Shown piece by piece: positions 46,946 through 55,669 of a DNA stretch of 64,000 nucleotides. The notes under the pieces are model-generated. The model was given only the letters and a program-made list of their open reading frames with translations. It was not told the origin of the DNA and ran no database searches. Numbering within the stretch: position 1 is the first letter of the stretch; each line of letters begins with the position of its first letter. This DNA is from Symsagittifera roscoffensis (lineage: Eukaryota > Xenacoelomorpha > Acoela > Convolutidae), in assembly GCF_963678635.1 (NCBI RefSeq), contig NC_087069.1:47448276-47512275 (forward strand), given 5' to 3'. Made by a program: the position numbers and the translations under genes.

Positions 46946-47740
46946 CAAAATGAGAGAATTAAAATGTCTCAAAAAATTACTGGACTTTTTTTTTACTTTT
47001 TTTGAATTGTTGAAAAAATTTGAAATTATTTCAAGAAGTTTTACAAAGTATTGAGCGATTGCTTTTAACAAAAGAAAATTAGAATGAAATAAGTTTGAAA
47101 TACTGTTGCTTAGATAAAACCAAACAACAAAATTGAGTATTATTCTAGTATCACTCCTTGTTTGAGTTCAACCAATCAGATTCCAGCATTTTCTAAAAGT
47201 GAAAAACTTATTACTTAAACAAAAACCTTAATAATTATTTGGAAATTAACTAGCAAAAACCATTTGATTTTTTTCGAGTTACTTTACAAGAAAAGAGAAA
47301 AAATTCCAACTGATTTTCTTATTGATGAAATAGATATTGACTCATATTTTTCTCATAAATTTTGGACGTTTTTTTTTGTACAATTTAGAGTTACCCGACT
47401 GAGTAAAGGTCTCTTTAGAAAAACTTACTCAACCAAAGAGGTTATTTTTGAACCAAGTATTGAGTATCAAAGCTTTAAACTTACAGCTGACTTACATCTT
47501 TTAAGGAAACAGATATATATTTGTTTTTAGAAAAATTCTCATTGGTTACTACAAAAAAAAAACAATTATTTTGATGGAAAAAACATGGAAATGCTCTTTG
47601 ATCTAATTTTCTTTCTTTTTTAACTTATATCGGCATTATTTCATATTTTTACGGCAAACAATTCTTGGTCAATTATTTTAGCGGTTGCTTTCATATATAG
47701 TTTGGATTATTTGGCAGATTTAAGCCCTAAAAAGGGTTCT
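46946..47740. other. No supported gene
   Basis: An 88-codon plus-strand frame (47264-47530) starts at TTG and has mixed hydrophobic/charged text (KIPTDFLIDEIDIDSYF) but no recognisable domain. It could be a fragment. Confidence 0.4.
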
Positions 47741-47743
47741 CTA

Positions 47744-47935
47744 ATTGTAAACGACAACTAGATTAAAAAAGATTATTTTTGCGATTGGAAACGACAATAT
47801 GTAAAAAGTACCTGAAATGGAATTTTGATACCAATTGGACACGACTTTTATATAAAAATTTCATAAAAGGAAGCAAAAATCTGATTGGACACGACTACAA
47901 TCGAAATAAGGAAAATCAATTCTGATTGGTTAAAC
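47744..47935. promoter_or_regulatory. Five evenly spaced ATTG-type boxes
   Basis: ATTGTAAACGAC (47744), ATTGGAAACGAC (47784), ATTGGACACGAC (47834 and 47884) and ATTGGTTAAAC (47924) are spaced 40, 50, 50 and 40 bases. ATTGG is an inverted CCAAT box. A pyrimidine-rich, 5'UTR-like stretch follows, then the ATG at 48124. A promoter role is inferred. Confidence 0.45.
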
Positions 47936-48123
47936 CCACTTACTCGAGTTCAAGGTACTCCTCACTCCTAACTAAAACTCATTTTGATTTCAACTAAACT
48001 ACCATCAATTACCTCCTCTCTCAACTCTCATTACCCTAATTTCAACTTAGCTTTCGTCAGCTAACCCCTCTCTCAGCTCCCTCTTGTTTTTACTTTGTAT
48101 CTTTTTTCAACTTTGTGCTCAAA

Positions 48124-48480
48124 ATGATCTTCTCAGTGCATAACAGCAACCTCATGTATCCTGTAGAATTTTTGCCTGATCTAGTACAAACTCGAGTGCG
48201 AGAAACAGTCTCTGGAGTTTTTCTGGTACGAATGGACATTCCCGTCAAAGTCTGGCACATGGTGGAAGTGATGCGAAGGAATTTCAACGAGCACTATATG
48301 ATGCAAGTTCCCATCACAGAGAACCAACTTGTAACAATGCAAATGATGGAGCAAGTGGCTGAGCACATGCGAATGAACTACCCCGACATTCCTGACCCAA
48401 GATATGGGGCTCAACCAGTCGACGATTTCCTCTTTTTTTGGGAAGACCCATCTGTGGAGAGCACAATTACCATCGAATAG
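48124..48480 (+). CDS. Unrecognised 118-codon protein with host-like base use
   Basis: The ATG at 48124 (AAAATGA context) opens 118 codons that are less AT-rich than any nearby frame. The protein is methionine- and acid-rich, with blocks FLPDLVQTRVRETVSG, VKVWHMVEVMRRNFNEHY, QVPITENQLVTMQMMEQV and FLFFWEDPSVESTITIE. No signal peptide, membrane segment or known motif is seen. A TAG ends it at 48480, directly followed by GGTAAGG, which could be a splice donor. A second frame reads on to 48610, and AATAAA lies at 48733. Upstream are the phased ATTG boxes and a CT-rich leader. It is probably a real gene or a young gene fragment; I do not know its function. Confidence 0.5.
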   Translation: MIFSVHNSNLMYPVEFLPDLVQTRVRETVSGVFLVRMDIPVKVWHMVEVMRRNFNEHYMMQVPITENQLVTMQMMEQVAEHMRMNYPDIPDPRYGAQPVDDFLFFWEDPSVESTITIE

Positions 48481-48855
48481 GGTAAGGGTTTTTCTGAGCC
48501 AAGACCTCTATTCAGCGAACCACCAAGACAATCACCGACGACTAGCTTTGAGCTTCATTGAGAATTTACAAAATTTTGTGAACGCAGCTGCTCGACAGCT
48601 TTTTGTTTGAATGTTTTTGTAAATAATTGATGCTTAGTGCTTTTTTTTTCTTTGTAATTAATTAATTTCTCCAACTGCATTTTAATTATGAGAAAAAAAC
48701 AGAAGTTCAGGGTAACCCATTGAAAAACAATTAATAAAATACAACTTAATTTAGCACTTCAAATTTGCACACAAGTTAGAAAAAACATTAGAAAAATTGC
48801 TGTCAAGTAAAATGTCTAATGGTTTTTTTGCAGTCTTGTCTCATATTTAAAAAAA

Positions 48856-49165
48856 ATGAAACTCTTTTCGCATTATGTAGAAAAACTGAAACACTTTTTA
48901 AATCTTTTCAAAACAAAAGGAACACGTTTTGCATATTGCCAAAAAAAATTGAAACAGTTTTCGCATTTCGTCGAAAAATGTGAAACACTTTTCGCATTTT
49001 GTCGAAAAAATCGATATGTTTTTTGCATCTTGTCAAAAAAAGCGAAACCATTTTCGCACTTTGTCAAAAAAAATGAAACACTTTTCGGATTTTGTCAGAA
49101 ATGTGAAACATTTTTCACATTTTGTCGAAAAAATTGGAGCACTTTTCGCAGTTCAACGAAAAAAG
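48856..49165. repeat. 31-bp minisatellite, about ten units
   Basis: The consensus is GAAACACTTTTCGCATTTTG followed by TCGAAAAAATT. Units are mostly 30-32 bp with substitutions. More diverged units (TTTTGCACACTTGTC) continue to about 49600. The open frames inside result from the repeat. Confidence 0.85.
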
Positions 49166-49169
49166 AAAC

Positions 49170-50529
49170 AATTTTAGCCACTTTTTTTAATTTTTAAAAA
49201 TTGTTAAATTTTTTGCAGTTTTAACGATTTGTACTTTCAGTTGATCAAAAATTATCGAAATTAGTTAATTAGAAACCTAATTTTTGCTTGTCTACTGATC
49301 AAAAACAACAGAAAAACATTGTATTAATACAGGGAATAGCGGTCCAAGTCGTCAATAAAAAAATGTTGGAAAAAAACAGAGAAAACATGCATTTTACCCA
49401 AATAATTTCGCACACTTGTGATAAACTACAACGATCTTTACTTTTTGCAAAAATCATAATACATTTTCGTTAAACAATGAAAACAACTTTTGCGTTTTGT
49501 AGAAAAGTTAATCAAAACTTTGCACACTTGTCAAGAAAATCAACTCAAATTCTACATATTGCAAAAGTTTTAAAAGGGTTTTTGCACACAGGTATAAAAC
49601 TACATAGGTTTTCATGATAGAAAGTATTTAGGCTGTAATAAAGAAACAAGGTTCTTATAAGAACTAATCAAATCTCAATGGAAAACAGATCTGGAAACAG
49701 CTGATTCGAGAGTCTGAAAAAATTCTCGACCGAACTTAGAAACTGTCTTTTCCGAAAAATAATTTCGATGGACAAAATGACGTCGCTAAACTTTAACTTT
49801 ATTAGAACAGTGAAAGTTGTAGAATATTTTCACCCAATAAAATTTGGAATCTTCTAAATGTTAAAATCAACACATTAACTTCTAGAAACTTTCATTAGGA
49901 CGTTATATATTACGTTTTAGAGTTTTCTAAACTTTCTAAGCTCTAGAAACATCCATTAAAAAATTAAGCAATCAGAATTAAACCAATTTGAACAAAAATT
50001 ATGATGATGTTATTGGTGGAAAAAAAATTGTCGTTTCTATTTATTTAACTGTTTTTTTAAATTTGAATAAAGGTACTCAACTAGCGTTGTAATTATTAGG
50101 AGCAGTTCTAAATTCTTCATGTTAAAAAAAAATGAAATTAGATTCAACTCGATTTTTCTAACAAAGCTTAATCTTATTCTACAGAACCTCTCAAAAACAA
50201 AATTCAACCAATTTGATGAGACAACTGTTTCTCCTTTGTAATCAAAATGACAAAAGTGTGTATACTTTTTGAATGAACTCAGATGCGTGGTTTAGATAAT
50301 GTAACCAAAACCTACTCTAAGGTGGCAAAAATTTACAGCTGAAAAAAAAACATTTCGTTTTGAAATCTTTTACAGTTCTTTCCAAACTAACATAATGAAA
50401 AAACTTTCAGAGGAAAAAAATCTATCCCGAAAGTTGAAGCCAATCATATTAGAACGGGCAAGTTACTTTCAGTTTGAAATTGGTACCATGATTGTCAAGA
50501 TTCTCAAATTTTAAAAAAAGTCTCCTAGA
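49170..50529. other. No gene seen
   Basis: This is AT-rich sequence. TTCTAGAAAC-like pieces occur around 49880 and 49945, but no transcription unit is supported. Confidence 0.5.
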
Positions 50530-50938
50530 CTAGTGAGCAAAATATCCTAGATCTTTCAGAATGGAGAGAACTCGAGAGCAAAAGAATTAGAGAGTTTCGA
50601 AAAGAAGTGGCTATGTCTAAACCACCCTCGAGAAAAAAGTACGGGTTTTCGAATATTTCAAATAAAAAGAACTTTAATGAGTTTGTGGATCTGGGATATG
50701 GACATAGTTTTTGCTTGCTTGCAAGAGAACATTTACTACAAATGACCATTTTGAAGAAATGGTTGAATTTAACATCTTCTACAGAGATCCGAAGAAGAAT
50801 TTCAGTCCTTTAAGAGTTTCTCTGCATGATTGGCAAAATTGAAACCATTCGTGATAAAAGGTACAAGATACTAAAGTTTAAGATTCGACAGGATAAATTA
50901 TCTCTGTCGAGAAGAAAATATGGTGTGGCACTTGAAGA
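50530..50938 (+). pseudogene. Unrecognised coding fragment with one internal stop
   Basis: One frame reads LSEWRELESKRIREFRKEV, SKPPSRKKYGFSNIS, LGYGHSFCLLAREHLL and LKKWLNLTSSTEIRRR, then a TAA at 50811. It continues in the same frame with IGKIETIRDKRYKILKFKIR and RRKYGVALEEESDK to a stop near 50949. The charged, helix-like text looks coding. A CCTAG acceptor-like sequence precedes it. It could be an exon or a transposon gene relic; no family is recognised. Confidence 0.35.
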
Positions 50939-50949
50939 AGAAAGTGACA

Positions 50950-52125
50950 AGTAACTCACAAACTAACTCAGTTATGTTCAAAGTATTTTTTTGTCTTTTT
51001 TCACATTTATTGAATTTTCTGTTTAATTTTACATTGTTTTTCTTCCATTTGATATTATTGTTTCCGAACCGAAGCTTGCTTTTGAAAGATTCATTAGCGT
51101 AATTTGTTAAGAGCATTCGTCGTAATAGTTTGATGACAATGATTATTTTATCACAAAGCTTATATAATCACGCTGCACAGAACCTTGACAATCAATTAAG
51201 TAATCAATAATCTTGAACAAACCAGATTCATATTTTGAGTTTTGAAGTTCTTGATTTCTACCCAGAAACGCTGTACCAAAAGTTTGTGTCGAAGCCAGTT
51301 TCTGGTTAGAACATAAATAAAGTCTCTTGAATTTTTTTTCCGAAATAGTAGTTTCTTTGCAATACTAGGCATTTTTTCGGCTGCTTTCCATCATAAGTTT
51401 TCTAGAACTGCTCGGCTAAGTTGATTGAATATTTCTCCGCTTGACGTAACAAAACTTGAAAAGAATCTGTGTTTGAACAAATTGTAAAAACAGTCAATTT
51501 CTTGATATATGTATACATATTTCTCTAATCTCTGCAGATTTTGGCTATGAAATGTTCCTATTAAAACCAAATGGAACTTATAATTCTCCAAAAACATAAA
51601 GAGTTGTGAGTGGAGACGGAATAACCATGTGTTACTATGTAATTTTTCTATAAATCACTGGAAATGGAAACAAATAGCGTTTTTTTACAATAATCTGAAT
51701 AAAAGCTGGGAAGATATTGACACATACCAGCAGCCATCTGGAACAATGATTTTTGCTCAGAATTGTGGACTTATATAGTGAAAATACGCAATTTCGACAT
51801 ATGGAAATTTCATACAAAACAGTCCATATTTCGTACTATTTCACCAACCCAAAAAAAATAAGTAGACAACACAGGGAGAGAGCATGCAGGCTACAAAGAA
51901 CCTTAAACTTTCACAAAAACACTGAACTGAGTGTTTATAAATCTACATCATTCAAAGTGCTAAATAATTTCACTAAATTAAATCCTATGGTTCAATTTTT
52001 GCGGTTGCCCCAAGACATACTTGTGTACTTAATGTCTCTTAAGTTTGTAAAGATGCTATCATGACCATGAAGGTCTGGGCACCGATTTTTTAGTCACTGC
52101 TAACTTCTAAACGTCTTGACCCGCC
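50950..52125. other. No supported gene
   Basis: Small frames only. The part near 51270-51785 shares GAAGCCAGTTTCTGG and CAGCAGCCATCTGGAAC with 38810-39000, so a dispersed repeat is likely. Confidence 0.45.
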
Positions 52126-52870
52126 TACCCGAGTCGAGATTTTCACCTAAATTGAAGCAAGATTTGAGCGGTTTGAGCGGTTTTTTTAGACAATTACGCT
52201 CAAAATCTTGCTTCAAAATGAGCGGTTTGAGCAGTTTTTGAACGGTTTATCTAAAAAAATCGCTCAAAAACCGCGCAAGATTTGAACGGTTTTGAGCGGT
52301 TTATCTAAAAAAAACGCTCAAAAACCGCGCAAAATTTAATAATAAAAAGTCGACCACAGAGGGATTCGAACCCCAAATCTTCTGATTCGCAGTCAGACGC
52401 CTTATTTGTTAGCCCATGTGGCCATGAAAATTGTGTCGCGCAGCGAAGCCAATATAAATTACGCACCACAATGAATACTGAATACTCTGCATTCTTATTG
52501 AAAGTGCACATTTTGGTCGCGCTGGCCAAACGGTCGCGCGGTTGTCTTTGGAGTCGCGCCGTTTCCGCCTAGGTCGTGAAAGTCGCGCCTTAGTTTTTCG
52601 GTCGCGAAAGTATGGACATGAGTCTGGGACCTCGACCCGGGAAGAGCGCTCAAAAACCGCTCAAAAACCGCTCAAATCTTGCTTGAAAAACCGTTCAAAA
52701 ATCACCGCAAGAAATGAGCGGTTTTTAAGCAAGATTTGAGCGGTTTGAGCGGTTTTTCCAAAAAAACCGCCCAAACCGCCCAAACCGCTCAAACCGCTCA
52801 AATCTTGCTGGAAAACCGCTCAAACCGCTCAAATCTTGAGCGGTTTTTGAGCGGGATCTCGACCCGGGTA
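52126..52870. mobile_element. Foldback element with GAGCGG motif arrays
   Basis: The ends TACCCGAGTCGAGAT (52126-52140) and the reverse complement of 52856-52870 match at 14 of 15 bases. A third related sequence (CCTCGACCCGGG) lies near 52630. Between them, GAGCGGTTT and its complement alternate many times, giving extensive self-complementarity. A middle part carries GTCGCG motifs and the tRNA-like sequence. No transposase is present; this is a non-autonomous element. Confidence 0.6.
52351..52423 (-). tRNA. tRNA-Arg-like sequence, probably a pseudogene or SINE head
   Basis: On the minus strand the 73-base sequence folds as a tRNA. It has a 7-bp acceptor stem (GGCCACA with TGTGGTC, one G-U pair), an anticodon stem TCTGA/TCAGA with loop CTGCGAA, and a T loop GGTTCGAATCC. 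The body resembles eukaryotic tRNA-Arg. The anticodon would be GCG, unusual for Arg in eukaryotes. The D loop lacks the invariant GG, the D stem has a G-G mismatch, and the T stem has an end mismatch. A degenerate tRNA or tRNA-derived element is more likely than a working gene. Confidence 0.6.
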
Positions 52871-53382
52871 ATTAAGAGAGTGCAATTCTGCCTAAGATTA
52901 ATTGACATACAGTTGGATTTTTTTAATGCTATTACTTTTACTTACTCTTCGTTTTCCTACTTCACAGCCATTATAATAAACGATTATTTGATACAAAAAC
53001 TTATTTCAAAAACCAAGCCATCTCTTCGCTGTTTTTTACGTATCATCTTTTGTACTTTTGGGTAGTCTTTACATTTACCGATAACTTAATATGAGCTTGT
53101 TTTTTGTATACAAAGAGAAGTTACATAGAAGCAATAACGCACCACAAGATGTCTGAAAGAGATCATGCTGTTTTAGGCTTCAAAGAGTTTTAGCCCAAGT
53201 ATTTTTTGTTCCGATTTTTGAGGAAAGTCCGGCTATCTTAGCTTGGTGTGGTTTTTTAATCTGTCAGTTTTCGACTTGTTAAATAAACGTTTCTGACAGT
53301 TTTTTTAAATTATACCATCTGGAAGATTTTGTTGTCCTCAGCTCAAATTTAAAAAGACATTTCACCTGTGATCTTTTTTCGT
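52871..53382. other. No gene seen
   Basis: Flank between the foldback element and the retrotransposon. Confidence 0.5.
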
Positions 53383-53638
53383 TGTCATACCGCTATTGCA
53401 GTAGCAGTATTTATTATACGTATGTACATCTAACCTCTGGTGCTCAATCATTTTTTATGGTATTCTCAAGGTCATACGTAAGTGTTGACACTGAGATTAA
53501 GCGAGAGATCAGAGTACTTAACAATGATCTATCTCTCAGTACATAAGAAACCAAGAAAAGAGAAAATCTAAATTCAATATTCAGAATACAGTATTGAATT
53601 TCAACTTGTTTTCAATTGATATCGCAACGCATATCACA
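53383..53638 (+). repeat. 5' LTR (256 bp)
   Basis: It runs from TGTCATACCGC to CATATCACA. The next bases, TGGCGCAGCCAGC, have the TGGCGC opening typical of a tRNA primer-binding site. Confidence 0.92.
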
Positions 53639-54528
53639 TGGCGCAGCCAGCAGGATTCGCAGCTCAAGACAACAGAACGGATATGGGAATTCCGGTATTT
53701 TGGGCATCAGCGAATCTAGACCCTCCGTGGCAATTCAAAATTTGGTTCGAACAATTTCTCATGGCGGTTACGGTCAAAGAAAATGTGAACCCAGAGATTA
53801 TTTTGGAAGAACCAAAAGACATATTAGAGGAACCACCACCACGCCCGGAAACGCCCAGGGAAGGGGAGAACGAAGATGCGAGAAACGCTAGGATCCTTAG
53901 AGATAAATTAGCAAGAGACAGAGTAGTATTGGAGAACGAAGAAAGAAAAACAAGAGGCCCACGAGTCGGACACAATTTCTTCTACAACGAAGTACAAAAG
54001 AAACTGGTGTCACGATTATTTCTATCTTTGGGCACAGAGGGAAAGAAGAGATTCCTACAAAAGAATCCGCACGCAGAAATATCGAAAATGACGTTCAGAG
54101 AAATAACAGAGTTGGCAGAAGTCTCATTTCAAAAGGTAAAATGTGTAACATACGAAAGATACAAGTTATTTACGAGAATGCAAGAATCTGGAGAATCTCT
54201 AGAATCATTCCACGCAGCATTAACTGCTCAAGCTGCTCGTTCAGAACTGGGGACATTGGAAAATGAAATAGTGCGAGACTTGTTCATTTCGAAAATGAAA
54301 AGCATGACATTGCAGGACACGTTGACATTCGAAACTCTGAATCCAGAGGAAGTTCTAAAAAGGGCTATAAAATTCGAACATAGCAAGTTAACCACAATTG
54401 CTTTTCAAAAGACTAATGCTGCGTCTACAGGAGGATCAAGTAGCAATTACACATCGGGCGTGAGAAAAAAACAGGAACCTGTAATGGCAGTTCGAAATTT
54501 GGGGGGGGGAAACCAAAACTCCAAATAG
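53638..54528 (+). CDS. gag: Gypsy gag capsid polyprotein, front part
   Basis: This 296-codon frame is the structural Gag of the element. The ATG at 53638 uses the last base of the LTR and overlaps the primer-binding site. The next in-frame ATG is at codon 15 (MGIPVF), a possible alternative start. The middle holds a retrotransposon-gag-like helical region (YNEVQKKLVSRLFLSLGTEG, YERYKLFTRMQESGESLESF). The frame ends at 54528, shortly after a run of nine Gs (54501-54509). The zinc knuckles that should follow lie in the +1 frame, so one base too many in the G run, or programmed shifting, separates them. Confidence 0.8.
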   Translation: MAQPAGFAAQDNRTDMGIPVFWASANLDPPWQFKIWFEQFLMAVTVKENVNPEIILEEPKDILEEPPPRPETPREGENEDARNARILRDKLARDRVVLENEERKTRGPRVGHNFFYNEVQKKLVSRLFLSLGTEGKKRFLQKNPHAEISKMTFREITELAEVSFQKVKCVTYERYKLFTRMQESGESLESFHAALTAQAARSELGTLENEIVRDLFISKMKSMTLQDTLTFETLNPEEVLKRAIKFEHSKLTTIAFQKTNAASTGGSSSNYTSGVRKKQEPVMAVRNLGGGNQNSK

Positions 54529-55669
54529 AAGAGAAACAAATAACAGACAGAATAATAACAAAACTCAAAACACGAAAACAAAACCATGTAATAGATGTGG
54601 AAGGACGTTTGAACAGGGACATCTAAAAAATTGTCCAGCGATGGGGAAGAATTGTAAACACTGTGGTAAACCAAATCACTTCGCCAAAATGTGCAGATCC
54701 CAACAAGTAAGTGAAGTTGCGGAAGATTCGGAAAGATCGGTAGAGGAATGCGACCAGAGCAGTGAAGGTGTTGGGTCATGTAGTGAATTTGAAGTTATGT
54801 CAATACAAACCTACCAACCGGAAAATGAGCGAGTTTCAAAATATAGGAAAGATCGAATCAACGAAATGAGAAACAAAACAAACGGAAAATTGATACGAGT
54901 TCAGAAAATAGATTCTATTCGCGATCCAACATTGAATCGCGTAAAATCACTAAAAGCCATGGTACGAACAGATAACCAGATAATTCAATTAACAGTGGAC
55001 ACTGGAAGTCCTGTTTCATTTCTTAACTGGGCCACGACAAAGGAAATCATGGAAAAATCAAACAAAGTGAGATTCATACCGTCCGACAAATTGAACTTAC
55101 AAACCAAATTCGTGGAATACAACAAACAACCGATCAGTATCCTGGGAGCCCTGAAAACCAATCTGAGGTCAGCGGGCTGGGAGGTAAAGGGCGCAACCTT
55201 TCTGGTATCAGAACGAAAAACTAGATGCATCATGGGATTGGATCTGCAAGGACAAGTGGGAATAGTGACTACACAAAGACCGGCGCCAAAAGAACTCACC
55301 AGGTTTGACGTGCTCATGTGCGAGCAGTCAGAAGGTTGGAAAGAAAAATTTTTCACTAAATTTAAAAACTTATTTGAAAGGCAAGGCATTTCAAAAAATC
55401 ACATTGCCAGTTCAAAATTCAAATACCCACTATGTCCGATTCAAGAAAAGGGGAGAAGAATCCCAATTCCTATACAAGATAAAGTCGAAAAAGAAATCGA
55501 GAAGTTATTGACAGAAGGTCATATAACAAAACTTGATAAATGTACAAGTGATTGTTTTATCGCCCCGATTGTGATAACAATAAAGAAGGACGACTCAATA
55601 AAATTGACAATGGATGCAAATCAATCAATAGACAATTGTTCAAAAACAAATACCAAATGCCGAATGTAG
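54500..55669 (+). CDS. Gypsy zinc-knuckle and aspartic protease frame
   Basis: This frame is open from about 54500 and has an ATG at 54641. It carries two zinc knuckles: CNRCGRTFEQGHLKNC, an irregular C-x2-C-x7-H-x3-C, and CKHCGKPNHFAKMC, a standard C-x2-C-x4-H-x4-C. It then has an aspartic protease with the LTVDTGSPVSFL active-site motif (about 54992) and a CIMGLDLQGQ segment near 55235. It ends in the first block of the reverse transcriptase (FIAPIVITIKKDDSIKLTMDA) before a stop at 55669. The rest of the polymerase is in another frame, so a single-base loss near 55620 is likely. Confidence 0.8.
   Translation, partial: WGGETKTPNRRETNNRQNNNKTQNTKTKPCNRCGRTFEQGHLKNCPAMGKNCKHCGKPNHFAKMCRSQQVSEVAEDSERSVEECDQSSEGVGSCSEFEVMSIQTYQPENERVSKYRKDRINEMRNKTNGKLIRVQKIDSIRDPTLNRVKSLKAMVRTDNQIIQLTVDTGSPVSFLNWATTKEIMEKSNKVRFIPSDKLNLQTKFVEYNKQPISILGALKTNLRSAGWEVKGATFLVSERKTRCIMGLDLQGQVGIVTTQRPAPKELTRFDVLMCEQSEGWKEKFFTKFKNLFERQGISKNHIASSKFKYPLCPIQEKGRRIPIPIQDKVEKEIEKLLTEGHITKLDKCTSDCFIAPIVITIKKDDSIKLTMDANQSIDNCSKTNTKCRM

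Noticed and set aside
48856..49197. 113-codon frame with repeated FSHFVEK/FAFCRK-like text
   Set aside because: It is a translation of the 31-bp minisatellite. Several frames on both strands are open there, as expected for a repeat without stops.
49860..49960. Heat-shock-element-like TTCTAGAA sites
   Set aside because: Only isolated pieces are present, with no nearby gene. They are expected by chance in AT-rich DNA.
52542..53065. Basic or TAQ-repeat proteins in the foldback element
   Set aside because: The text reflects the GAGCGG and GTCGCG repeats, not a protein family.
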